Source of the DNA: Chromera velia
Lineage: Eukaryota > Sar > Chromeraceae
DNA length: 23,114 nucleotides
Assembly (NCBI GenBank): GCA_018398765.1
Contig: JAHBMJ010001347.1
Span: forward strand, 1 to 23,114
Reading direction: 5' to 3'
The position numbers and the translations under genes are program-made. Each line of letters opens with the position of its first letter. Position 1 is the stretch's first letter. Positions 1 through 9,876 of this stretch are shown here, in pieces. Under the pieces are notes generated by a model, which was not told the DNA's origin, made no database searches, and saw nothing but the letters and a program-made list of their open reading frames with translations.

Positions 1-381
1 ATGTTTCTTCTTCTTTTCTTCTGCTGCTGCTTTGAGGGCTTGAGTCCAGGTCACCTTCTCCAAGTACACAGTTTAGTGTGCATTAATTCAAACTATCACT
101 TTTAAGAATGCATTATAATACACTTTGGTGTGTATTAATTCTAAATTTCATCTTCTTCTTCTTTATGACAGTTTGAGGGTACTGCCAGTGCTTTTGGAGT
201 AATGGTGTCGTCAGCAACACGGCAGGGAGAACTTTTGAGCACTAGAGGCAGGGGTAAAAAAAACAAAGATGGGAGCAGGGAACGTGCTAGGAGAAAAACG
301 GTGGATTTGTCTAAAATTATTATACACTAATTGTTATACCGCATGCCGGGGGCGAGTGGGGTGGTTTTTGCCCCCCTAAAG
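1..381. other. unassigned AT-rich flank with a degenerate tandem repeat
   Basis: I see no convincing gene here. A roughly 52-bp degenerate tandem repeat is visible: gtgtgcattaattc at 76-89 recurs as gtgtgtattaattc at 128-141, and a TTC-rich stretch followed by tttgaggg occurs near 5-40 and again near 150-178. The segment ends at a CTAG that begins the inverted-repeat element. Confidence 0.4.
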
Positions 382-748
382 CTAGGCGACGCACAGTGGT
401 AAAAAAAAAAAAAAAGACCTTTCCAGATTTTTTTTTTTCTTTTTTTCTACGAAGGATTTCCTAGAGCACCTCTAGGAGCACCTAGAGGAGCACTTTTTAG
501 AAGTACTTTTAAACTAACTTCCTCGCGAATTTATTACTCAACTCAAAGTTTTAAACATCTTTCAACCCTAGTTTTAACCCTAGTTCTAGTCTTAGCTGTT
601 ATTGTACGTTTATCTCTATTAGTGTCTCTACTAGTGTCTTCACCATTCCATCATCGACTTTGTTGAACACAAACCAACCGATCTTTTTTCCTTTGTTCAA
701 CTACACTGTCACCAGACTTTTCTCTCTTCTCTTTGCTGTGTCTGTTAA
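382..748 (+). repeat. left terminal inverted repeat
   Basis: This arm matches the reverse complement of 1373-1739. It starts ctaggcgacgcacagtggt, runs through an A15 and a T-rich tract, then gcacctctaggagcacctag, and fades after tgtctgttaaa at 738-748. Of the differences I could read between the arms, about twenty are C/T or G/A and only one is a clear transversion; the A/T tracts also differ in length. Confidence 0.85.
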
Positions 749-1372
749 AAAAACTAACCATGTCTTCTTGTTTTCCATTCACATTGACTTGCATCCGATC
801 GCAAAAGGGGATTACAAGGACGAAGACGAGCGGGCAGGCGAAGGGAAAAGGGGGCTCTCTTTTGTTCTATGCAAAGAGTAACAAGAAGGATGGATGCATG
901 GATGCAGACAGAAGAGCAGACAGAGGAGAAGTTCTTTGACTGGCTCTTTGACGATATCTAGGATGATATACATTTCAAAGCTCTAGTCGAAGCTAGTTTT
1001 GGTCAATCCTTTTAAGCGTTCACCAAGCTAAAAGTGAAACTGGGATCCTAGATATGATCCAAACTCTAGTTGAAGCTAGTCATTTAACCTTTATTTTTTT
1101 TTACATGTACATCCCCTTTTGCGATGGTCGCTACGTGCAGTGCCATACACGCAGACTTCATTCATTTTTTAATTAGCATAAATGGTAAAACGACAGACTG
1201 GGTCACTTCCTCTGTCTCCCTCATCTCTCACACTCAGTTGGTCCATCACCTAGTCCATCACCCGGCATCCCTCAGAGGAGGGAAGCAAGAAGGACGTCAG
1301 ATGTGTCTGAGAGAACCACCACAGACGTATGTATATGTGTTGTGCGTCTTTGTGTCTGTGTCTATCCATCTA

Positions 1373-1739
1373 TTTAACAGACACAGTAAAGAGAAGAGAG
1401 AAAAGTCTGCTGACAGTGCAGTTGAACAAGGGAAAAAAGATCAGTTGGTCCATGTTCAACAAAGTTGATGATAGAATGGTAAAGACACTAGTAGAGATAC
1501 TAGTAGAAACAAACGTACAATAACAACTAAGACTAGAACTAGAGTTGAAACTAGGGTTGAAAGATATTTAAAACTTTGAGTTGAGTAATAAGTTCACGAG
1601 GAAGTTAGTTTAAAAGTACTTCTAAAAGGTGCTCCTCTAGGTGCTCCTAGAGGTGCTCTAGGAAATCCTTCATAGAAAAAAAGAAAAAAAAAATCTGGAA
1701 AGGTCTATTTTTTTTTTTTTACCACTGTGCATCGCCTAG
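1373..1739 (-). repeat. right terminal inverted repeat
   Basis: This is the inverted partner of 382-748. Its outer end is accactgtgcatcgcctag at 1722-1739. The inner limit is tttaacagacacagtaaag from 1373. Short ORFs crossing this arm are by-products of the repeat. Confidence 0.85.
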
Positions 1740-2210
1740 AATTTTATATATTAACAAATTCACCGAGTTTCACTCAGACCCAGGCTTCTCTTTTTCTTTT
1801 ACATACACCTTTTAGAGTATTATTTGAGTATATATGTGTACCTAAGATTCTACTCAAGAACTAGTCCAAGAATTAACGCTGATATTTTTTTGAAATACGG
1901 AGAAGGAGAAACATAAACAGTTTGACCTACCCCTAGTAGTGGACCGCGGAGGAACCTCAGGCTGAAACATAAATCCTAATTCATTAGTTTTATGAAGTTA
2001 ATTTTTTGATCGCTTTCCTTCTCTTTCTCCTTCAGAATCTCCTTCTGAGCTTCTACAAAGCTTCTGCAGCTACAGCGGCAACCAGTTTGCCAGTGAATTC
2101 TCAGTGATCGTTTTCTCGTATTCAGAAGTGAACTGTGGGTGGAGTTTTCATTATTTGACTTCTTCCGTCTCCGTCTCTTCTTCTCGAACTCTTTCCTCCT
2201 GTAGGGAGGG
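1740..2210. other. no gene seen; probably the 5' untranslated part of the LINE
   Basis: This 470-bp stretch lies between the inverted-repeat element and the first ATG of the retrotransposon. It is AT-rich at the left and pyrimidine-rich at the right, and only overlapping short ORFs are present. I infer that at least its right part is the leader of the LINE. I cannot place the exact 5' end because no target duplication was recognised. Confidence 0.35.
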
Positions 2211-2473
2211 ATGGCAGATCCACAGGGAAGTGGAAGTGCCCAAGAGGCCCAGCAGGAAGCTGGAGACCAGAGCAAGCCCGGGGGGGAGGACGGGCGCGGG
2301 GCAGAGCACGCGGACGCATCTAATGATGCCAAGGTTACGCTGAAAGATATTTTCCGGTCTCAACAAAGAATGGAAAAGAAAATGGATGAGAGAGAAAGAA
2401 AGTCGAAGGAAAATCAGAACAAGTTAAACAACGAAGTCCAAGGGCAGGGCAAGAAAATCTAGAGAGCGGAGAC

Positions 2474-2481
2474 GAGGATCT
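2474..2481. repeat. 8-bp target site duplication, left copy
   Basis: GGATCTCC directly before the left inverted repeat at 2482. It is identical to 3548-3555. Confidence 0.85.
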
Positions 2482-2677
2482 CCCTAGGGCCTGACACTTT
2501 GTGAGGGTACCCTAGATTTGAAGTTAGATTTTTCAATAAAAACTTAATTTTTTGATGTTTTAAAAGAGATTTTTGGAGCTCAATTTGCTAGAAAAGCTTA
2601 AAAAACGCTAAAATAGGGTCGAGTAGCTAAGGTTAGGGTAGATTTAGATAAGTTTAAAACCCATTCGCTATATCAGG

Positions 2678-2757
2678 TTTAGAATTGGTTTGGAAACCAT
2701 GATTATACCAGACTCAAACCTTCCAAACCTCTTCAAACCCGTCCAAACCTGGTTAAA
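2678..2757. repeat. left subterminal motif cluster of the hAT-like element
   Basis: Repeated copies of caggttt, ggtttgg, ccaaacct and aaacctgg lie within 80 bp. The mirror cluster is at 3266-3322. Such symmetric short repeats usually bind the transposase; here that role is inferred. Confidence 0.5.
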
Positions 2758-3265
2758 TTTTTAAAATCTGTATGTGAATAATCTGTTAAAAACACATTTT
2801 GTACGTTTTTGCCGGCAGGACCATGTCTGTGACACTTTGCGCATAAGTGTTTCAGGAAGAGGATACAGCCTCGCTCGCATCAGCATTCACAGCAGCCGCT
2901 GCATTCTCCTTGTCTTACCTCCCCCCCTTTTCCCCTCTCTTTTTTCCCGGCACAATCTTTGTTTGCTTGATCGCCTCTCCGTGGAAACCATACACATGAT
3001 TAACAAATTTGGAAACCCACTGCACTAAACATTGATGGCGGCTTACAAATTGAAGATAGAGAATTGGAGTAAGTTGACCAGGCGTTTGAAAAGGAAATTC
3101 TACCTCTGGATAAGTCTGTTGAAGTGTGAAAGAATGAAGGCAGCTTTTGTCTTCTTGACTTTATCCTACATTCGTTGAATAATCGGTTTGTCTGATGTTT
3201 CCTGGCAAAATGCCAGGTTGTGTTTGCTTTGCATCTTCTCTGTGTTCTTGCAAAAGCTATTTGGA

Positions 3266-3322
3266 ACCAGGTTTAGACAAGTTTAGACAGGTTTGGTCAG
3301 GTTGGGGGATTAGGTTTGCAAA
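3266..3322. repeat. right subterminal motif cluster of the hAT-like element
   Basis: Copies of accaggttt, caggtttgg, aggttggg and aggtttgc lie in inverted orientation to the left cluster and at a similar distance from the element end (about 225-280 bp). Confidence 0.5.
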
Positions 3323-3547
3323 CCGACGTCATGAACGTTTGCGAACCTCAGAGGGCGAATTGACTTTCCTATATATAAAAGGTCATGAGATTTAATTTGA
3401 AAAGTTCTGTTATGGTAGAAATAAGGTCAGTTCATCCTAAAAACCTTAAAAAACCACTTTTTAGAGTTATAGCTAATCAAAGTAACACATACCCCTACGG
3501 TTTGTAATTAAATTATATTTATTTTTTTTTTAGGTGTCATACCCTAG

Positions 3548-3555
3548 GGATCTCC
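3548..3555. repeat. 8-bp target site duplication, right copy
   Basis: GGATCTCC directly after the right inverted repeat. It is followed by AGACTTGAG, which continues LINE ORF1 in the frame interrupted at 2481. Confidence 0.85.
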
Positions 3556-5003
3556 AGACTTGAGAAGAGAGAGACGGGTCGTATGATTGATGATGAGTTC
3601 AAGGCGAGAGAAAGAAAAATCAGTGATCTCATCATTCGTAGTTTCAACTTCTCCTGATGCACTATGGTCATGGTCGCCTCTATCACAGATTATGAGAATG
3701 AAAGGAAGAAAGAAGTGCTTGACGGAAACGGAAGATGGGTGAAGCAGGTCGCTTTCCCTCAACAGAGGAAGGACTTCTCATCCTTTACCCCCGTTCGTCT
3801 GTTCTTCTCCAATCTAGCCGAGGCTGCTGGAAAGGAGAACCCCTCCCAAGTCTCCCAGCAACTCCAGATCCATCACTTCAGGTACTAGACAGAGAAGGAC
3901 GGGGGATATAAGGCCGAGATCACTCTGGATTCCGGTGATCGGGGGGACTGGATGGATATAGTGGATTTGATGAAGGAGAAGAAGGGAGTGAATAGGGATG
4001 GGTCGATCTTCTGGCCCCCCGCAGACTCCAGTTCCTTCTCAATAGACAAGAGGGCAACTACGGGGAGGGTTTTCATCTATCAGGGTACCACCCTACTGTT
4101 CCGTCTCTTCGTGTGGGTATAGAAAGCCCTCGATGCGGAGGTGGAGGGGGAGGCCTCCTTCGCCCAACAAGCCCTCATCTCCAAATACGCCCAGCTCTAC
4201 CAGGATTGGAATGCTACAACCAAGGGGCTCAAGGGGGAGAGAGTCATCACCCGTCGTCTCTATGAGTTTCTGCAGGAGTGGCAGACCGGTCTGCCAGACA
4301 CGGGAGAGAGGGATGAGAATGATGAAAGAGAGGGCAGGGGTAGGGACCCTGTTCTCAAGGGCAGTTGGAGGTCCCCCGGTTTTGCCGAAGACAGTCTATC
4401 CCCAGAGCCCGTCAGGGCAGACAGACCGGGTGCGCCGAAACGTGGGGCAAGGGGGTTTGGAAGGAATTCGGGCACGGTCGAGAAAGACCAACGTGCTTGG
4501 TTGAAGTTCGGGGGTGAGTGCATCCCGATGAGAGGTGGCTTCGGGGAGGTGTCTAGGGGGGCCCTTCGCTCTGGGTTGTTCGAGGCTGACGGGTGGGAAG
4601 GGGGGTCCGCAGCTGAAGAAGATGAGATGAAGAGCACACACTCCAGAGCAGAGGGGTACGCAATGGAGCAAGTCATATTCTTTCCGAGATCATTAGCACA
4701 GCAGCGCTCTCAGGCCTCCCCGCCCACCGATGTATCTATGGGAATGGGTCCATTGGGAACAGATGCCTCTGTTGTGCAGAGCCTTATGCATATCAATGGA
4801 CTGAAGGGGGGGGAATTGGAGGAAGGGGACGGGGGGGCGCGGCCCCCCCGGCATTGAACTACCCTCAGGGGAGGAAGGGCGGCAGGACCCTTTCTCTCTG
4901 CAGATCATCTCATCCTACGACGCGGCAGTCTCGGGGGCTCCTGCCAATCAAAGAGCCTCTACCCCATCCAAACCAATTTCTTCCTCCTACCCTAACTCCT
5001 ACT

Positions 5004-5093
5004 GACGACTCGTTATCCCTGTCCCTCTGCCTATCCCTCCAACCTGCCGACGACTCGTTACCCTAGTCCCTCTCCCCATCCCTACAGCCTGCC
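5004..5093 (+). repeat. two-copy 45-bp in-frame tandem repeat in ORF1
   Basis: The unit beginning gacgactcgtta at 5004 recurs at 5049 with the same downstream pattern (tccctctgcc.atccctcca and tccctctcccatccctaca). The period is 45 bp, or 15 codons, so the reading frame is kept. A weaker partial third start follows at 5094. In frame 3 the units encode a Ser/Leu-rich DDSL repeat; the second contains a TAG. Confidence 0.65.
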
Positions 5094-7777
5094 AATGACG
5101 CGAGGGGCCACCCCCTCTATGAGAGAAGCGTGTTGCCTGTCTGCCTGCCTGCCTTGGCTCTGCCTCCCCAGCAGCCCCCCTCCAAACCTGGTCCCCTCGA
5201 TTCGAACGAGTTGCAACTGGCTCGGGACCGGAAACCAAGAGAGGGCAAAGCTCCTCCCTGCCAACTATGCTGCGCACATCAACCAGAGATTGGGGAGGAG
5301 CAGGCCCGGTAGGTTGATTCTCCTGTGCTTTTGTCAACCGTTTCCGACAGTCAGACAGAAAGGGAAACAGACACAGACAGCCAAGTAGCTGGCAGAATAG
5401 ATAGCCTGATGTAAGGACACTTTCTGGCATGCAGAGAAATGAACCGACAGAAAGGAAATGATCTCTTCTCCGCCCTCACACCCCTCATAAAAAGAACTTC
5501 AAGACTTAGTCAGCCAGATACGCAGATGGAGTCAATCTTATCGCTGAAAAGAAGGTCGGATAGAAAGGTAGAGAGGTAGCCCGCTTTATCATATGAACTT
5601 ATTCCGGCCCGCTCTCTCTCCTTCCCTCTCTGTGCAGGGAAAGAAGAACATGCGGAAAATAACCTTCGAGCGGATATAGATTTCCTCCCCCTTTGCTTGA
5701 TGCCCCCCCCTCCTGGATTTTACCCCAGGTGGGACGGGTTGCCTTGTGCTGACCAGGCCTTTGCAGGAATTCCTGAGCCGGAGATATGGAGAACTGTGCA
5801 GAAAGGAAAGGGGAGGGTTCGTTCTTGGAAGGCAAAAAGGCATGCAGTTAGACAGACGATGAGCACCAACAGATGGAGCGCACTTCAAGCAGAAACAGAT
5901 GAGTTCGTAAAAAAGCCTTGTACAGATACATTAGGCAGACAGCCCTCTCAGTGTCTTTCCTTTTTCCCTCACTCTTGAGGGGAAACTTCAAGGAAGAAGA
6001 GGCAGACACAGAGGAAAAAGACGAGGAGAAGGTCTAATAAGAGCAGGAGAAGGGCACGGACAAGGAAGAATCTAGATAGGCAGCAACGAATTAACCATAC
6101 GTATTTGCTGTATGATACATCCTTTCCATATACATGTGTTCCTCTATGCCTCTCTCTCCCTGTTGCCTCTCAGTTTGCTTTTGGTCGGTCCTCATCTGTT
6201 ATCGTCCCCCCTTCTTTTGTATCCATGGATTTTTGTCATAGTTCCGTTCAACCCTCCGCCCCAACCCTCTGCTCGCCTCCGTTGCTTTCCCCTTTCTCAT
6301 CTCATTTTCTTCCCCCTCCGCCACTTCCCCCTCTGCCCCCTTCCCCGGAGGCTCCTCGTCCCCCTCCTGAACCTCCTCCTCCTCCTCCTCGGATTTATGG
6401 TATGTATATTTGTTCTTGTGTTGATGGTATGGACTCCTTCCTTCCTCTGCCTGCTAACGGGGGGAAGAAAACAAACAGGCAGGCCTCTTTTCGCACTTCT
6501 CTCCTACTTTCGCACCTCCTCCCTCCATCTTCACCCCCACCTTCTTCAACTCGCCCTTCTTCCTACTCCGCCCCCGGTTCTGGTATGGGAAAAGAAGGGG
6601 AAGCTAAGGAACGGGAAAAGGGGGGTGGTGAGAGGCCAGGCGGCCGGGGGCACTCAAGTTCTCCCTCTACGCTTTTCCCTTTCTTTCTCCTTCTTCCCTT
6701 TTCTGTCCAGTCTTCCCTTCCACTCTCCTGGACGAGCCACCGCCTCTCAACTTTGCTATTCCTGCTCCTTCTCCACCTGCCTCACTTCCATTTCCCCTCA
6801 CTCCACCTCCAGTGGCACCCCCTCCTTTTTGCTCCTCTCTGTCCTCTCTGCCTGTTGTTCAAGCGGCCTGCAGACTAAGTTACGGTGTTCCTCATGGTGC
6901 TTCTTTCTTTTCCTTAGCTTTCTCTCTCCCTCTCCCTCCGCCCATCCGTTCTCGTTCTGCTTTTTGCTTCCTACCCCCCCCGCAGAGAGAATGTGGACAG
7001 GGGGAGCAGCAGTCGAACAGACAGGCCTCAAGTAGCAAATTGGGGGACGGAGAGAAAAGTAAAGGGAGAGAGAGATATGATGCAAAGGAGAGAAATGAAA
7101 AGAGAGAGAAAGACAGGGAAAAACCTGACAAGCAGGGCCGTAACAGACGGGGGGGGAACTATAAAGGGAAATGTTGTAACTGCAAGGCCTCAGCAGGTGG
7201 ATATCGTCTGTTATCCAGATGCTCATGCGCTAGAGAGTCAGAATCTCAGAGTCTCCCAGCAAGACCCTGCGTCGATTGCGACTATCTCGAAAAAAGGTGC
7301 TGCAATAACCCCCTAAATGGAAAGAATCTCATATCTGCCCCTTGACGAGAGCTGCATGAGGACAGACAACAAGAAAGAGAACGCCGTGGGAGGAGACATG
7401 AGCATCATTTTCTATCTTCGCCTTCCCCCTCTTCCTCTTCTTCTGTCTCTGATTCTTCCTTCTCTTCTTTTAGATCTTCTGATGACAGGGATAAGGAGGA
7501 CCGAGCCTTTATATATGGAGGCTCACGCTCTTCTGCAAGAATTCGTGCAGTGAGGGGCGGAAAGAGAAAGAGAAGAGAATATGATTTTTGGAGGAGGGGC
7601 GCTTCCGACTTCGCATGGATAAGCGCAGATCAACTAAAGAAAGACGAGAAGCGTCTGGTGTGTGCCTTCTGGGCCGGTTGCAGGGAAGCATGCAGACTTA
7701 GAAAGTATGAAGTTTCAGACCGACAAAAGCGTCATGCAGGTTCTCCTTCCGACCTTCCCCCTCCTTCAGTTGCAGTG

Positions 7778-7882
7778 TCGTCGTCCTCCTCCTCCTCCTC
7801 TTCTCCTTCTTCCTCATCCTCCTCCTCCTCCTCCTCCTCCTCCTCCTCCTCTTTTTCTTCTTCTTCTTCTTCTTCTTCTTCT
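7778..7882 (+). repeat. (TCC)n/(TCT)n trinucleotide repeat encoding poly-serine
   Basis: About 105 bp of TCC and TCT triplets near the 3' end of LINE ORF1. In the ORF1 frame they encode a run of some 35 residues that is almost all serine. The antisense strand gives an Arg/Lys run and another frame a Leu/Pro run; neither is likely to be real. Confidence 0.85.
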
Positions 7883-8097
7883 GCTCCTGTTTCTTTTTCT
7901 TTTTCCTCTTCTGCTTTGGCTTCTGCATGTGTTTCTGCCTCTACCCCACCGGTGCGCCCCTCCGTAACTCTTCAATCCCTCAATGGGTCTTTCAGCCATC
8001 CTTCCCCTCCCTTCTCTTCCCTTCTGCATCCTCACCCTCCCACAATGCTTTCTCTCCTTCTTACGACGTGAGGTCTGGTCTCATGGCTTCAGGAAGA

Positions 8098-8970
8098 AGG
8101 AAACTCACAATAAAAACGGTAAATATGGGGGGGCTGGGGTCATGCATACGAACTAAAGCTCTCGAGCGGTGGCTGGCCGCTTGCCAGGCAGACATTGTGG
8201 TATTAACTAAAATGAAGTACCCCTCCATATCCGTAAGAACATCCACTCATACAGGGTATAATTTCGATCACTTTGAGTGCTTGAGAAGGAAAATCAAAGC
8301 GGAAGGGTCGAGAAGGAAAGCCGCAACCATTGGGGAAGCAAAGACAGGAGGTGTATACATCCTAGTCAGGAATTCTTTAGTTTATGAACTGCAGCCAAGG
8401 TAGGAGCTGGTAGGTCAAAATCTGGTCCGTTTATCAGTGAGTGTGCCTTCTCCCTCAGAAGGAGGGGAGTCAGCCACGAGAGTCCTCCATGTTTTCGGTG
8501 TGTACTTTCTACCTGGAGGGTCTGACCTGAGACAGAGAGACAGGGAGCTAAGAGACAGAGAGAGAGAGGGTGTGATCGATGCACTGTATCAGGTACCTCT
8601 CGAGAATTTGCGTATCCTGGTTGGAGACATGAACGGCAAGCTGGGGACTTAGGTGCCGGAAGGGCTGACTTGGAAAAAAATGCTATGTCCCACTGATGAA
8701 AGCAGAGAAGAGAACGAAGTTGATGCTTGTAAGCCCTCTTGATTGTCAGCCTGCAGCCATGGCAGTCAACCTGATGAACAAGGGAATTGGCTGATGTGTC
8801 TTTATGAACGTTCTAACTTAATTCTTCTCCACAGCTTGTCCTTGAAATATGAGAGACTGGGTGTTGATGTCTCCTTTCTGGGCCCGTGTACTTTTTTTAA
8901 AGCAAAAGAAGAAACAACAGCGATTGATCACTTTTTTGTAGAATCTGATCCTTTTCTTTTGACAGCCTAG
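8098..8970 (+). pseudogene. AP-type endonuclease domain of ORF2
   Basis: The start LTIKTVNMGGL corresponds to the conserved first strand with its Asn (N-x-x-G-L) of LINE endonucleases. It is followed by LERWLAACQADIVVLTKMK, where the family normally has a catalytic Glu in D-I-x-x-L-Q-E-T; here that residue appears to be replaced. LVGDMNGKLG (near 8617-8646) matches the G-D-x-N motif, and AIDHFFVE (near 8917-8940) the I-D-(Y/H) segment near the end. Four stops interrupt the domain (8401, 8650, 8740, 8968). Confidence 0.8.
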
Positions 8971-9876
8971 TCCTCTACCACTTCAAACCTGGAAGCTGAC
9001 TTTACCCTACAACATGTTATTCTTTCTCTTTCTTTTTTTCTTGATTCATCTTCTCCCCCTATGTCTTCTGATCCTCCACATGCCCCCACAAGCGAAAAGA
9101 ATTTCTTTTTTCTCCTCCCTCTCCTCACTGTAAATAGAACTTCCCCGGTGACTGATGACGAAATGATTCCTCTCGCCAGAGCGGTCCTGCCGTTCTCTGA
9201 TACGGTTTTTCCTGGCCTATTCGACAGAGGGGTAAACAAACTGCGTGAAGGAGGTCAAGTTGTTCCCCCTATCTCACCTCCCCCTGACCCACTTCCCCCT
9301 CCTCCACAACCACTTCCCCTTCAGAATGCTCCCCCCTCTAACTCTCTCAGCAAGGCTTCTTATCTTGAGCAATTGGAACAGTTGGGTCTTTCCTGGGAAG
9401 AAAGGCTGGCAGACAGCAAAGTGGGTGCAGTGGTAGATGGGGAAAAGACATCCAAGAAGAGAAGACAGTCTGGGAGAAAGCAGAGCACCCGTCAGGCTTG
9501 GTGGGACCCACAATGCCGCCTGATACATTTGAAGGTGAAGGAGGCCGAGGAAAAGGCAAGACATGTTCCAAACCCTTCCCACCCTCTGCGAAAAGAATAT
9601 GTCAAACTGAGAAGGGAAAGAGCTCGACTGTTTGCAGCAAAAAGGAGTAAGCTCTAGCAACAGACAGCAGAGAGACTAGCTAGAGAAGCAGCAGTTGACC
9701 CCTCAAAAGTTTGACAATGGAACAGGAAAATCAAAACACAGGGGGGAGGGGATAATAAACCCGCTGCATCTTCCTTCACTTAGTTCTGGGCTGGGGTCTT
9801 CGACGGTCCTGGTCTTCCACCTGTACCTGTTGGTCTGGCTTTCCCCCCTCCTTCTCAGCCCGCCTTCTCTATACAC

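Larger units (their letters stand above)
382..1739. mobile_element. non-autonomous DNA transposon with 367-bp terminal inverted repeats
   Basis: Positions 382-748 and 1373-1739 are reverse complements of each other over about 367 bp, at roughly 90 percent identity by eye. Both ends read CTAGGCGAYGCACAGTGGT, followed by an A-tract and a CTAG-rich block. The 624-bp interior holds no plausible protein, so the element would depend on a transposase made elsewhere. It contains a degenerate direct repeat around 955-1015 and 1050-1105 (tctagtcgaagctagt and tctagttgaagctagt). CTAG at the very ends is palindromic, so it could be part of the inverted repeat or a 4-bp (or TA) target duplication. I see no longer direct repeat outside. 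The arms differ almost only by transitions. The superfamily cannot be named from the ends alone. Confidence 0.85.
2482..3547. mobile_element. hAT-like non-autonomous transposon nested in LINE ORF1
   Basis: This 1066-bp insert has 14-bp imperfect terminal inverted repeats, CTAGGGCCTGACAC at 2482-2495 and its inverted partner GTGTCATACCCTAG at 3534-3547 (two mismatches). It is flanked by a perfect 8-bp direct repeat, GGATCTCC. Removing the insert plus one copy of the duplication joins the LINE ORF1 codons in frame, and the coiled-coil composition continues. An 8-bp duplication and TAGGG-like tips fit the hAT superfamily, but the assignment is inference. The interior has no transposase. Clusters of AAACCTG-type motifs lie about 200-280 bp from each end in opposite orientation, the arrangement typical of subterminal transposase-binding sites. 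Confidence 0.85.
2211..8071 (+). pseudogene. LINE ORF1 (nucleic-acid-binding type protein), broken
   Basis: ORF1 starts at ATG 2211 (gggaggATGg context) with a Gly/Gln/Glu-rich segment, then a charged heptad-like region (MEKKMDERERKSKENQNKL, 2370-2427) that looks like a coiled coil. This continues after the inserted element at 3556. A central part at 3660-4850 resembles no domain I can name. From about 5.1 kb a proline- and serine-rich region follows, with basic stretches near 5985-6080 and 7040-7150. A final block at 7550-7735 includes DFWRRGASDFAWISADQLKK and leads into a poly-serine tail. In-frame stops are TAG at 2460, 3886, 4120, 5064, 5310 and 5577, TGA at 3655 and 5976, and TAA at 5412. 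Frameshifts are likely in the G/C homopolymers near 4830-4855 and 7150. The frame is ambiguous from about 6.4 to 7.0 kb. The ORF1 stop is TGA 8069-8071. Confidence 0.75.

Noticed and set aside
6105-7035. Long overlapping + strand ORFs in two frames at 6105-6878 and 6112-7035
   Set aside because: Pyrimidine-rich DNA lacks stops in several frames. I treat the region as a proline-rich part of LINE ORF1 with an uncertain frame, not as separate genes.
7698-8035. Antisense ORFs rich in Lys/Arg across the trinucleotide repeat
   Set aside because: They are the complement of the serine-coding (TCC)n/(TCT)n tract and have no other coding features.
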